Of a DNA stretch of 64,000 nt, positions 37,243-46,063 are shown one piece after another; positions within the stretch are counted from its first letter, which is position 1; each line of letters opens with the position of its first letter. Where the stretch lies: contig NC_009614.1 of assembly GCF_000012825.1 (NCBI RefSeq), positions 3,906,001-3,970,000 of the forward strand, read 5' to 3'. The notes below the pieces were generated by a model. The model searched no databases, was not told the origin of the DNA, and saw only the letters and a list, made by a program, of their open reading frames with translations. The stretch is from Phocaeicola vulgatus ATCC 8482. GTDB lineage: Bacteria > Bacteroidota > Bacteroidia > Bacteroidales > Bacteroidaceae. A program made the translations under genes and the position numbers.

Positions 37243-37285
37243 GAAAGCCTTGATAGTTAATAGATTAGCTATCGAGGTTTTCTGC
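37243..37285 (+). terminator. Terminator-like hairpin after left tRNA
   Basis: GAAAGCCTTGATAG can pair with CTATCGAGGTTTTC, G-U pairs included, followed by a T-rich stretch. Confidence 0.5.
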
Positions 37286-37335
37286 TTTTAGCAGGTTACG
37301 GAAAGTCTATTTTCGGGTGGTTTCAGAGGGTGCAT

Positions 37336-37355
37336 GTAAACCAAGATGTAAACCG
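37336..37355 (+). repeat. Paired GTAAACC repeats (candidate integrase arm sites, left end)
   Basis: GTAAACCAAGATGTAAACCG has two GTAAACC units with a 12-base period. The same 20-base string with one change is at 52489-52508 near the right end. It overlaps an upstream GTG extension of the integrase frame, which argues for the later ATG start. Confidence 0.7.
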
Positions 37356-37365
37356 AAAATTCATT

Positions 37366-38580
37366 ATGAATGCCTGTGTTTCAGTAGTTTGCTACAAATC
37401 TAAGACATTATCCAATGGTGAAAATCCATTGATGCTCCAAGTATCTAAAGGAGGAAAGCGTAAATACCAAAGTTTAGGCATATCCATCAATCCTAAATAT
37501 TGGGACTTCACACGAAACAAACCTAAGCCTAACTGCCCTAATAAAGAATATATCCAAAAGATTATCTTGGATAAACAAAGGGAGCTACAACAACGCATGT
37601 TGGAACTAAACAGCGAACAAAAAGAATACACTACCACCACTTTACTCAATAATGAGAATACAAAGTTTGAGCTAAAAACAGTCAGTATGTTCTACAAGGA
37701 ACTTATAGAGCAATACACACGGGAGGATAAATGTGGAAACCGTCTTATCTATAAAGGCTCATTCAATTCACTCAAAGTTTTCACTAATGGGAAATTGGAT
37801 ATTCCATTTAATGAAATAGATATTGCTTGGCTTAACAAGTATGAGAAGTGGCTACGCTCCAAAGGTAATAGAGAAACTACAATCAGCCTACTTTTTCGCA
37901 CGCTCCGTAGTGCATACAATAAAGCTATCAAAGCAAAGTGTGCCCGAAAGTCCGATTATCCGTTTGATGATTACAAGATTAACAAATTCGATACCACTAC
38001 CCAAAAGAGAGCCATTGCCAAAACAGACGTGCTGAAATTCACAACAGAAGTGCAGCCCATCGGAAAGCAACAATATATGGAGTTAAGCAAAGACATATTC
38101 GTGTTCAGCTATCTATGCGGTGGAATCAATTTCACAGACATAGCTAATCTGACAAACGAGAATATCCAAAATGGCAGGCTACACTATATTCGTCAAAAGA
38201 CAAAAAAGCCAATCAAGATAGGAATACCGCAAGAAGCCATGCAGATAATCGAAAAATATTCAAAGGAGAGCAAAGGCTATCTATTTCCGATTTTAGATAG
38301 CAAGATACACAAGACCGCCCTACAAAAGCAGAACAGAATACATAAGATATTAGGAAAGGTCAATAAGAATCTAAAACTACTTGCCGCACAGCTTGGAGTT
38401 GAAGCCAACTTGACAACCTATGTCGCCCGGCACTCATTCGCAAGCGTCCTAAAGAAATCGGGAGTAAACATCGCATTGATAAGTGAAGCATTGGGACATT
38501 CAGACTTAGCCACCACTCAAATATACTTGGATAGTTTCGATAATGAGCAAGTGGATGAAGCCATGAGGAATCTCCTTTAA
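37366..38580 (+). CDS. Tyrosine recombinase/integrase of the 15.4 kb element
   Basis: 404 residues from the ATG at 37366 (MNACVSVVCYKSKTLSNGEN); the frame is open to a GTG at 37330 through the GTAAACC repeats. Arm-binding N-domain, SAM-like core-binding domain (about 110-210), catalytic domain with YVARHSFASVLKKSG, EALGHSDLATTQIYLDSF (His and nucleophile Tyr). The first catalytic Arg region reads FSYLCGGINFTD, without an obvious Arg, as I recall for some Bacteroidetes integrases. It lies next to the tRNA junction and probably drives excision and integration. Confidence 0.88.
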   Translation: MNACVSVVCYKSKTLSNGENPLMLQVSKGGKRKYQSLGISINPKYWDFTRNKPKPNCPNKEYIQKIILDKQRELQQRMLELNSEQKEYTTTTLLNNENTKFELKTVSMFYKELIEQYTREDKCGNRLIYKGSFNSLKVFTNGKLDIPFNEIDIAWLNKYEKWLRSKGNRETTISLLFRTLRSAYNKAIKAKCARKSDYPFDDYKINKFDTTTQKRAIAKTDVLKFTTEVQPIGKQQYMELSKDIFVFSYLCGGINFTDIANLTNENIQNGRLHYIRQKTKKPIKIGIPQEAMQIIEKYSKESKGYLFPILDSKIHKTALQKQNRIHKILGKVNKNLKLLAAQLGVEANLTTYVARHSFASVLKKSGVNIALISEALGHSDLATTQIYLDSFDNEQVDEAMRNLL

Positions 38581-38590
38581 TCTATAAATA

Positions 38591-38625
38591 AATCCCATTT
38601 GCAGCAATGCAGGTGGGATTTTCTT
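38591..38625 (+). terminator. Terminator after integrase
   Basis: AATCCCATTTGC with matching GCAGGTGGGATT and a T-rich tail, 11 bases after the integrase stop. Confidence 0.65.
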
Positions 38626-38650
38626 TATATTTTTGCAAAAAAAGGACAAA

Positions 38651-39508
38651 ATGAGAAATATTGATTTTAATAAATACCAATCAGCTCTAATCATAGGAAA
38701 TGGATTTGATTTAAGTTTAGGTTTATCCACAAGCTATATGGACTTTGTGAATAGTGATGAATTTCAAATCTTGCTGAATATGCAAAATCAATTAGCTATC
38801 TATTTAAAAGTAAATGCTGAATTACAAAACTGGATTGATATAGAAAATGAGTTAAAGCTTTATTCGAAAAATGAAGATAATGCAAAATTCAAAACTGAGT
38901 ATGAGGCTTTATGTAAACAATTAGTTGTTTATATTAATAATATTGATTATTCAAGTATAAATAAGAATTCTAAAGCTTATGAAGTACTTACAAATTTGTC
39001 TTCAACAAAAAACAATATTATTTTAGATTTTAATTATACTGCATCAACAAGGCTGATATTAAAGCAATGTGGGCTATCTGACGAGGATATAGATAATAGA
39101 TTAATAAAAGTTCATGGAGAAGCATCTAATAACGATATAATATTTGGAGTTGAAGATAATGCTGGAATAAAAAAAGAGCATGTTTTTTTGCGTAAAGCAT
39201 ATAACATAAAATATAAGGCACTTAATTTTTCTGAATTATATGACAGAATAAAATCAGTTGCAATTTTTGGGCATTCTTTAGGAGAAACAGACCATACATA
39301 TTTTAACAAACTCTTTCAGGAAAGCTGTATGTATAACAAGTTCTCAACTAATAACAATAAAGAATTTTGGCTCTTTTATTATAAAGAAAATGGCTACCAC
39401 TGTATGATGCAACAATTAGATTCATTAACGCATAATAGCCTAACCTCATTTAGGCAATATAACAGAGTGAATTTTATCAATACAGATAAAGAAAAAGTTT
39501 TTATCTAA
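38651..39508 (+). CDS. AbiH-like abortive-infection protein
   Basis: 285 residues from the ATG at 38651. A TTG-initiated extension from 38633 overlaps a -7-like box, TATTTTTGC at 38628-38636, so the later start is preferred and the leader would be very short. The opening ALIIGNGFDLSLGLSTSYMD (12-31) is the hallmark of the AbiH phage-resistance family, and NIILDFNYTAS plus IFGHSLGETDHTYF match its later blocks. AbiH of lactococcal plasmids aborts phage growth by an unknown mechanism. AT-rich compared with the core genes, consistent with cargo. Confidence 0.8.
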   Translation: MRNIDFNKYQSALIIGNGFDLSLGLSTSYMDFVNSDEFQILLNMQNQLAIYLKVNAELQNWIDIENELKLYSKNEDNAKFKTEYEALCKQLVVYINNIDYSSINKNSKAYEVLTNLSSTKNNIILDFNYTASTRLILKQCGLSDEDIDNRLIKVHGEASNNDIIFGVEDNAGIKKEHVFLRKAYNIKYKALNFSELYDRIKSVAIFGHSLGETDHTYFNKLFQESCMYNKFSTNNNKEFWLFYYKENGYHCMMQQLDSLTHNSLTSFRQYNRVNFINTDKEKVFI

Positions 39509-39519
39509 CATAGCAAGCA

Positions 39520-40494
39520 ATGGAAATAGAAGAACTGCCCGATTTGAAAGTTAATTGGATTGAAAGCTACAAATACCTTGCTGAACCACTATTAGAATAT
39601 GTGTGGGAAGTAGCCAATCACTTCCTGCCCGATTATGAAGATGTGTCCGCTGCACCTGCCATATTCGCCAACAGATATGCGGAAAGAAACTTGTCCGTTG
39701 AAGAAAGGTACGAGAGAACACAAGAAATGAAAACTTTCAAAGGAACTTTGGAAGAATACAAGAAACGAGAATACAGAAAGCTGGATGATTCTTTCAAAGA
39801 GAAGTTTCTAACTAATGAAGATTTACAGAATACCATTGAAGCGTATAAGTTGGATGTTAGCAAGTTTTGGTATCTACTTCTGTTCGTATATGACTTTATA
39901 GAGGATATTGGTACAAACGCACCTGCATTAAATAAGTCCGTATTGGAGGATTTTAGCTATTTTCATACCAACCTATCGGAAGCTACCAGTATCACCCTAA
40001 AGAAGAATAACAAGAAAAGCTATGTCGTTGAAAGGGAGGACACAATCAGAATCATTCAAGCAGCCTTGCAGCATTTTGTCAATACATACAGCGATATTAT
40101 ACATAGTGAGCAAGATAGAGAAACCATGATTAAACAATTAAAGGACATAGGTTTGGAGGGCTTTATCAGAAATGACTTATCGTCAAAAATCAGCTTTACG
40201 GACAAGTTCAGTCTTGACATATCTTATAAGAAGTGGAAATTTACGGATATGTTTCTGTCTTTTATTGAAAGAAGAAAGGCTACCACCATACCCGATAAAA
40301 AAGTAAAGGTATCTAAAGACAAGATGATGCTTGTTTCAAGGCTTATCTATACAGTGGGCTATGATGGCAAAAGATATAATGAAGAATACGATTCGGAGGG
40401 TAACAAGAACAGAATGTTATCCAATCTCCTTAGAAGATACAAGAACGAGAAATTTCCGTCTGTCATAGCTAATAACTACAACGTAGTTTCATAA
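39520..40494 (+). CDS. Hypothetical protein after AbiH
   Basis: 324 residues, soluble, rich in Lys, Glu and aromatic residues, with no signal peptide or membrane segment. Segments such as FKGTLEEYKKREYRKLD and TIRIIQAALQHFVNTYSDII look helical. It faintly recalls RteC-like regulators of Bacteroides elements but I cannot support that. It begins 11 bases after the AbiH-like gene and ends before a strong terminator, so the two form one unit; it may be the partner or regulator of the defence gene. Confidence 0.6.
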   Translation: MEIEELPDLKVNWIESYKYLAEPLLEYVWEVANHFLPDYEDVSAAPAIFANRYAERNLSVEERYERTQEMKTFKGTLEEYKKREYRKLDDSFKEKFLTNEDLQNTIEAYKLDVSKFWYLLLFVYDFIEDIGTNAPALNKSVLEDFSYFHTNLSEATSITLKKNNKKSYVVEREDTIRIIQAALQHFVNTYSDIIHSEQDRETMIKQLKDIGLEGFIRNDLSSKISFTDKFSLDISYKKWKFTDMFLSFIERRKATTIPDKKVKVSKDKMMLVSRLIYTVGYDGKRYNEEYDSEGNKNRMLSNLLRRYKNEKFPSVIANNYNVVS

Positions 40495-40517
40495 ACGACA
40501 TACATAAAAACATAGCA

Positions 40518-40563
40518 GAAATGCGTACTGAAAGGGTTGTTCTTTTCGGTACGCATTTTTTTT
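40518..40563 (+). terminator. Terminator closing the AbiH unit
   Basis: AAATGCGTACTGAAA pairs with TTTCGGTACGCATTT and is followed by a T run. Confidence 0.85.
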
Positions 40564-40638
40564 GCGTACTGGAATGGGCACGTTTTCTACACACATGGGC
40601 ATTAGGCAAAATGCTTTGTTACCCCTTATTTCTGCCCT

Positions 40639-40647
40639 AATTTTGCA
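40639..40647 (+). promoter_or_regulatory. Promoter -7 box upstream of 40742
   Basis: TAATTTTGC fits TAnnTTTG about 95 bases before the next ATG. Confidence 0.5.
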
Positions 40648-40741
40648 ATGTCAAAAGGGAACAAATAAGTAAGTGCGCATAGCTTTAGTAGTTCTTTAAT
40701 GACTTAATAATTAATATGTAAAATATCTAAAATTAGGAATT

Positions 40742-41329
40742 ATGAAAAATTTAAAATTTGCAGAAGCATTAAATAGTGAAGTAGAAAACATAGTAGAAAA
40801 CACTAAAGTAAGTGCAGCATTCGTGCAGGAACTGAAAGAAGCATTCCTCATGTTTCCCGTCAGAACGGATATGCGTTTCAAACAATCCTCAAAAGGAGAA
40901 CTGATTATATCGGTCACAGTCGTTTATGCTACTGGCATGACACAACATTTTGAGGGTGCAGGAGATGCAGACCTTATTTCGGCAATACATTTCGGCATGG
41001 CTAAAATGATAAACGGCTTGCACGACTACAAAGCAGAGGAACATGAGGTCGAAATTGCCCAAGAGGGTGAAAACTTGGTAATGGAACTGTTCAAGCAGTA
41101 CATGAACTCCACTATGAGGGGCTATATTGAAGCGGACTGGTACAACAACAGCGGCGAGCGTTACCGTTGCGTGAGATTTTCTTCCACATTCAACGGGAAT
41201 GTAAAGTTCTGCATGAAAGCAACGGATGAAGTGAACAGCCTTATCTGTGAAGCCTGCAAACCCGAATGGATGAAGAAATCAGAAGCGGAAGCCAAACAAC
41301 AAGTTCCCAAACAGAATGAAGTAGCCTAA
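40742..41329 (+). CDS. Hypothetical protein (195 aa)
   Basis: Soluble acidic protein without signal peptide. Helical N-terminus (KFAEALNSEVENIVENTKVS), a beta-rich middle (GELIISVTVVYATGMTQHF), and two Cys near the end (LICEACKPEW). Ends in a Lys/Gln-rich tail. I do not recognise it. First gene of a possible three-gene unit ending in the helicase-like gene. Confidence 0.6.
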   Translation: MKNLKFAEALNSEVENIVENTKVSAAFVQELKEAFLMFPVRTDMRFKQSSKGELIISVTVVYATGMTQHFEGAGDADLISAIHFGMAKMINGLHDYKAEEHEVEIAQEGENLVMELFKQYMNSTMRGYIEADWYNNSGERYRCVRFSSTFNGNVKFCMKATDEVNSLICEACKPEWMKKSEAEAKQQVPKQNEVA

Positions 41330-41345
41330 ACAATCAGCTTGGAAG

Positions 41346-41383
41346 GAAGTCGAGGGAACAATCTCTCTCGGCTTTCTTTTTAA
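41346..41383 (+). terminator. Possible terminator or attenuator hairpin
   Basis: AGTCGAGGGA against TCTCTCGGCTTTC followed by a T run. It separates two same-strand genes and may attenuate the second. Confidence 0.5.
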
Positions 41384-41397
41384 TCGGAACAGAGAAA

Positions 41398-41829
41398 ATG
41401 AAACAGATACAGTTTGCCCAAACATATAATAATGAAGCTGCACACAGACAAGTGAAGCTACTAATGAAACAACACAAGCAGCTTTATATCCAAGTGAACG
41501 GTGAAGCATGGATTAGCAGTCAAGGAGTAACGAGTATAAGATACCAACTCAACGCACAAGGCTGGCAGTGGATTCTTAATTATCTGCAAACGGGAGATTA
41601 TGAGGATTTTGGAGTATTCCCGTCCAGACTATCCAAGCTATGCAGCGAGTTCCAAGAGGATGTGGTAAAAGAACTAATAGAACAGAAATACAATATTGCA
41701 AGAATCCCTTTTTTACGGGAAACCGAAGCCTATATAAGACTTAGAGGGCTGTTCCGTTTCGGAAAACTCTTTTTCAGCATAAGGAGAAGCGATGAATTTA
41801 TAGATTATCTAAACAGCAAAGGATTATGA
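41398..41829 (+). CDS. Hypothetical protein (143 aa) upstream of helicase-like gene
   Basis: Soluble and basic; contains GWQWILNYLQTGDYEDFGVF and LFRFGKLFFSIRRSDEFIDY. Its stop overlaps the ATG of the helicase-like gene by 4 bases, so the two are translationally coupled and may form a complex. No family recognised. Confidence 0.65.
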   Translation: MKQIQFAQTYNNEAAHRQVKLLMKQHKQLYIQVNGEAWISSQGVTSIRYQLNAQGWQWILNYLQTGDYEDFGVFPSRLSKLCSEFQEDVVKELIEQKYNIARIPFLRETEAYIRLRGLFRFGKLFFSIRRSDEFIDYLNSKGL

Positions 41830-43556
41830 TTACTCTACATAAAGGTCAATACCTGTCTGACGTAATGAGTGAGATTCCGTCAAACTGCATACTTTCCAAA
41901 AGAATACCCGGCTGTGGTGCTACCACTTTGGAGCTTGAAACCCAAAGAAATTCCATTATCGTAGTTCCCAATGTACCCGTCATCAAAAGCAAGTGCGGAA
42001 AATACAGCAATCTGTTAGGCGTTTATGAAGATGTCACAACAGATAAGATTCGCAATTATTTGACTAATAACAGACTACATAAGATAATGACTACTCCCGA
42101 AAGTTTTGGAAAAGTGAAAAACGCTTGCAGTGGTATTGACATTTATAATCATTTCTTCCTGCTGATGGATGAATGCCACCAATTAATCAAGGATGTGGAT
42201 TACAGAACGGACATAGTGCTGCCCATGAATGACTTTTTTCGTTTCAAAAGCAAGGCTCTTGTTTCCGCCACTCCTATCGGATTCAGTGACCCAAGATTTA
42301 AAGAGTTTGAAACAGTGGAAGTAAGTGCCGATTATGATTACAGACAAGAAATTGCGGTTACACATACTTATAATATATACAAGGCAATAAGTGAATATTT
42401 AGGCAATCACACAGAGGAAACAGTCTGCTTTTTCGTCAATTCCGTGGTAATGATTTACTCCATAATGAAACAGTTCGGCATATTGGAGGATTCTACCGTT
42501 TACTGTGCGCCAAAAAGCCGTTTGAAACTGAAAAATGAATACTCCTTTGATAATGCTTATAATGATTGGAACGCAGATACCATGAAGAAATATAACTTCT
42601 TCACTGGCAGATTCTTTACGGCATTCGACTTGGATTTGCCTTATCAGCCCGATTTGGTAATGGTTACAGACCCTTATAATTCCGAATATACCATACTTGA
42701 CATAGATACGGACTGCATACAGATTTGCGGAAGATTCCGTAACGGTATAAAATCGGCAACACATATCTATCGGGTGAATCCCGAAATCATAACCAAAGAC
42801 AGGGAACAGATAGAATGGGAAATTTCGGCACATGAATTTGCCTATAACACGATACAAACCTTATACAAAAGTGCGGATAACAGAGAAAGCAGATTCGCTT
42901 TCGGTGCAGTTCTTGAAACCATGCCGTTCCGTAAATTCCTATATTCGGACTTTACAAAGAACTGGTTTGCCATAGACAATGAGATTAATTCCGTATTGGT
43001 GAACAACAGATACCAATCAAGACAAGAAATAAAGAACTGGTACAATGACTGCCATTTCTTCAATCCCACATTTGAGAATTGCGAATATAACGAGAATGAC
43101 GAGAAATTAAAGATTGCCAAGACTACACGCTCGGTAAAGGACAAACACAGAAAAATGGTACAACTTCTTAGTGAAATGGAAACTCCCTACTCGGAATACG
43201 CCTTAGATTTCATTAATGATATGCGGAAGATTGACCCGTTCATTGTGGAAGCGTTTGAGACTTTGGGCAAAGAGAGGATAGAAGAACTTAACTATTCCAA
43301 AAAGAAAATCAAAGAAGAAATGATTCTGACACAACGTAAGGGGAATAAAGTTATCAGACTGGTTAAGAATATATTCAAGGTTGGTAACAGATATTCCAAT
43401 GAGAAAATAGTTAATGAATTAACGAGAATATATGAGAGATTGAACATACACCCCGAAGAAAATATAGAACCGAAACTTATCGGTCTCTATTATCAAGCAA
43501 ATCCATTTAAATCGGGTAATATAAGAGGCTATCAATTAAATTCGGAATTAGTTTAG
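41826..43556 (+). CDS. Helicase-like protein with degenerate Walker A motif
   Basis: 576 residues with superfamily 2 helicase order: motif I position PGCGATTLE (28-36), where the usual GKT lysine is Ala; motif II LMDECHQ with DECH at 115-118; motif III VSATP (146-150); and motif VI QICGRFRNG (299-307). C-terminal third is Lys/Glu-rich. The retained DECH, SATP and GRxR argue against random decay. I recall related proteins with GATxLE in Bacteroidetes elements, so this may be a distinct subclass. Role in element replication or defence is unknown. Confidence 0.7.
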   Translation: MITLHKGQYLSDVMSEIPSNCILSKRIPGCGATTLELETQRNSIIVVPNVPVIKSKCGKYSNLLGVYEDVTTDKIRNYLTNNRLHKIMTTPESFGKVKNACSGIDIYNHFFLLMDECHQLIKDVDYRTDIVLPMNDFFRFKSKALVSATPIGFSDPRFKEFETVEVSADYDYRQEIAVTHTYNIYKAISEYLGNHTEETVCFFVNSVVMIYSIMKQFGILEDSTVYCAPKSRLKLKNEYSFDNAYNDWNADTMKKYNFFTGRFFTAFDLDLPYQPDLVMVTDPYNSEYTILDIDTDCIQICGRFRNGIKSATHIYRVNPEIITKDREQIEWEISAHEFAYNTIQTLYKSADNRESRFAFGAVLETMPFRKFLYSDFTKNWFAIDNEINSVLVNNRYQSRQEIKNWYNDCHFFNPTFENCEYNENDEKLKIAKTTRSVKDKHRKMVQLLSEMETPYSEYALDFINDMRKIDPFIVEAFETLGKERIEELNYSKKKIKEEMILTQRKGNKVIRLVKNIFKVGNRYSNEKIVNELTRIYERLNIHPEENIEPKLIGLYYQANPFKSGNIRGYQLNSELV

Positions 43557-43680
43557 CTAAATGGGACAAAATCTCATTTTCTTGCCTTTCTATACCCGAT
43601 ACAGAAATTAAGTAAAATGTCCCTATCAACCTTAATAACTAATGAAACAGAGTAATTTTCGTACTAACTAATAATATACA

Positions 43681-43711
43681 GTCGCAGGAAATTCTTGCGG
43701 CTTTTATTTTT
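43681..43711 (+). terminator. Terminator after the helicase-like gene
   Basis: GTCGCAGG pairs with TCTTGCGGC (G-U pairs allowed) followed by a T-rich tail. The rest of 43557-44042 is AT-rich and I see no gene in it. Confidence 0.6.
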
Positions 43712-44042
43712 GGCGCAGAACCACAGCCCCACATTTTCCCCGATTCCGATTTTCCGAATATTTCCACGTTAGGAAGAGTTATATAGCCTATACTTTATAA
43801 TATACCACATACAGCTAATACCATTAAAAAGACTACCTAACTAAAGAATCACCTATATTCAGTTTTGCTAAAAGTCAAGAGAGCAAATATTATAAGGTAC
43901 TTTATACAGAAAGCCCCCCTCCCCATTCAATCAGTAACCTTAAATATATAAGAGTGTCTGCCTTTACAGTGTACTACCCCCTTAGTCCCCCTCTGTATAT
44001 TGATATAAAAAAGAATTATTAATCATTTAAACTTTTATCAAT

Positions 44043-45059
44043 ATGAGAAATTTAGTTATCATGCCAACAGAGAACAAAGAGAGAATGAATTTAGGTGAGT
44101 TTGCAGAAGAAGCAACCATTATTGAAGAAACTGCAACACCTAAAAGGGTAAATCATTTCATTGAGGCAAACACCCAAGAAGCTACCTTGCAACATTTGAA
44201 AAATGACTGCATTACTCCCGTTTTTGCAAAAGACAATGAGCTTACAGTAAACCATGCTGCATTTATTGAAACAGTTTGGGAAGCTGCAAACTCCTACTAC
44301 AATGGTGAGACTATTGGAACACCCAATGTTCGTGTTAGTCATGTGATTAAGGGTCGCATTCCCGAAGCTATCCACAAACCTGCCAATCAGTTGTTGGAAT
44401 CAGACAAAACCATCTACTATGAGAGGGCAGCTTTCAGTATTGACATTCCTACAATCTATGAAACGGTTGAGGGTAACAAGTTGAACCTTTCAATAGTAGG
44501 GGTTAGAGCCTATAACCAAATGAATCTGTATTCAAAGAAAGTTCCAGAGTTGTTTAGGTTGGCTATTGGCTTTAAGAACCAAGTATGTTGCAATATGTGC
44601 ATCTTTACAGACGGTTACAAGGATGATTTAAGAGTGAGCAATACAAGTGAACTTTACCGTTCTGCCTTGGAACTGTTCAACAACTACAATCCTGCCAAAC
44701 ATCTGCATTTGATGCAAAAGTTGGGCAATACTTCAATGAGTGAGCATCAATTCTGCCAAATATTGGGTAAAATGAGACTTTATCAGTGTTTGCCCAATGG
44801 CTACCAAAAGAGACTGCCAAGAATGTTGCTTACTGATACACAAATAAACAGTGTTGCAAAAGCCTACATTAATGATGAGAACTTTGGCAGCTTTGGAAAT
44901 GACTTGAATATGTGGAAATTTTATAATTTGCTCACTGGAGCAAATAAAAGTTCATATATTGATTCATTCTTAGACCGCTCTTTAAATGCTACTGAAATGG
45001 CAGTTGGAATTAATGCAGCCTTGCATGGGGATGAGCATTACAAATGGTTTATTGACTAA
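44043..45059 (+). CDS. DUF3871 family protein
   Basis: 338 residues; motifs HVIKGRIPEAIHKPANQLLE, DKTIYYERAAFSIDIPTIYE and FKNQVCCNMCIFTDGYKDDL match my memory of DUF3871, a family common in Bacteroides mobile elements. No enzymatic motif is visible. An ATG 24 bases downstream (MPTENKERMN) is an alternative start. Preceded by an AT-rich leader, TTAATCATTTAAACTTTTAT, like the one before 46064. Function unknown. Confidence 0.8.
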   Translation: MRNLVIMPTENKERMNLGEFAEEATIIEETATPKRVNHFIEANTQEATLQHLKNDCITPVFAKDNELTVNHAAFIETVWEAANSYYNGETIGTPNVRVSHVIKGRIPEAIHKPANQLLESDKTIYYERAAFSIDIPTIYETVEGNKLNLSIVGVRAYNQMNLYSKKVPELFRLAIGFKNQVCCNMCIFTDGYKDDLRVSNTSELYRSALELFNNYNPAKHLHLMQKLGNTSMSEHQFCQILGKMRLYQCLPNGYQKRLPRMLLTDTQINSVAKAYINDENFGSFGNDLNMWKFYNLLTGANKSSYIDSFLDRSLNATEMAVGINAALHGDEHYKWFID

Positions 45060-45064
45060 TTAAT

Positions 45065-45096
45065 GAGAGGACATCTATTTATTAGGTGTCCTTTCT
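45065..45096 (+). terminator. Terminator, duplicated copy A
   Basis: AGGACATC pairs with GGTGTCCT and is followed by TTCTT, right after the DUF3871 stop. The block is repeated almost exactly at 45408. Confidence 0.7.
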
Positions 45097-45129
45097 TATC
45101 TATTTTACAAACCTTTTAAATAATGAGAT

Positions 45130-45402
45130 ATGGAATTACAAGAAAGCCGTGAATATAAGGCTGCAAAAGAATTGGAAAGAGCTTTGAATGATATGAGTTG
45201 GAATCCTCAAAAATTTGCTGAAAGTACAAGATATTATCACCGTACATTACAGCAGGAATTAATGAAAACCATTGTGGCAATCATTAAAATGGTTGGTGAT
45301 AAGGGGTACAGAACAGACCTTAGAAATCAAGCCTCACATGAACTTTGCAGAAAGATTATTGACAGTGGGGTATTGGATGATTGTTACTTGCCTTTTATAT
45401 AA
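45130..45402 (+). CDS. Small hypothetical protein (90 aa)
   Basis: Helical, charged protein (EYKAAKELERALNDMSW, TIVAIIKMVGDKGYRTDL) without signal peptide. It lies between two copies of the same terminator and just after DUF3871. Not recognised. Confidence 0.55.
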   Translation: MELQESREYKAAKELERALNDMSWNPQKFAESTRYYHRTLQQELMKTIVAIIKMVGDKGYRTDLRNQASHELCRKIIDSGVLDDCYLPFI

Positions 45403-45407
45403 TGTAA

Positions 45408-45443
45408 TGAGAGGACATCTATTTATTTAGGTGTCCTTTCTTT
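45408..45443 (+). terminator. Terminator, duplicated copy B
   Basis: The TAATGAGAGGACATCTATTT block of copy A recurs here with one inserted T in the loop, followed by TTCTTTTTT. Confidence 0.7.
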
Positions 45444-45468
45444 TTTATTCACTTAAAAATACTACAAA

Positions 45469-45594
45469 ATGGAAGATAATGGAAAATTGATTTTATGGGG
45501 TACATTGGTAGTTCTACTACTGATAATGATTGGTATTATCAATCCTTTTTTGCTGATACTGATTTTATCCATCTTTATTTATGCGCAATCTTAG
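45469..45594 (+). CDS. Possible 41-residue membrane miniprotein
   Basis: MEDNGKLILWGTLVVLLLIM followed by IGIINPFLLILILSIFIYAQ and S-stop. Nearly all hydrophobic with one or two membrane segments. It follows copy B of the terminator at a normal spacing. Real expression is uncertain. An overlapping frame from 45495 is less convincing. Confidence 0.35.
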   Translation: MEDNGKLILWGTLVVLLLIMIGIINPFLLILILSIFIYAQS

Positions 45595-46003
45595 TTACAC
45601 TTTTTTATTGGAATGGGACAAAGTTTGAAATTTCTGTTGTTATCATACCTTTTTCAGAAATAGAGAATTTTGTCCCGTTCTCTAATATACAGTAACTTTC
45701 AAAAACTGCAATGTAAGAGAAACTACAAATAATGGTTATATCTAAATCTGATAGGGCATAGTTCCAAGCCAAACAGATTGCGATAACGTAATTAGCCCTA
45801 CATTAATGCAAGCGTAAGAAAATTATCTTTTTAAAAAGCCATGATATGGCTTGTAGTTTATGGTATGTGCAATTTTGGGGAACTACTTATATGCCATACT
45901 AATCTACTGATTATTTAGCTATTCCATAAAATAATTTCTGAATTATGCAAACATATGCAAAGTATTGAAATACAGTTTATTTTGATAATTCAAATTAAAC
46001 ACA

Positions 46004-46012
46004 TAGCTTTGC
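46004..46012 (+). promoter_or_regulatory. Textbook Bacteroides promoter for 46064
   Basis: TTTG at 45981-45984 and TAGCTTTGC at 46004-46012, spaced 19 bases, match the -33/-7 consensus. Bases 45595-46003 upstream hold no gene I can support. Confidence 0.65.
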
Positions 46013-46063
46013 AGTGTCCGTTTACAAAATCCCATTTATTTAATCATTTAAAATTTATCAGCT

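Noticed and set aside
37330..37365. GTG-initiated N-terminal extension of the integrase
   Set aside because: The extension is encoded by the GTAAACC direct repeats, which recur non-coding at the right end; the ATG at 37366 gives a normal N-terminus.
45495..45695. 66-codon frame overlapping the 41-residue miniprotein
   Set aside because: No domain or signal, and it overlaps a better-placed hydrophobic frame.
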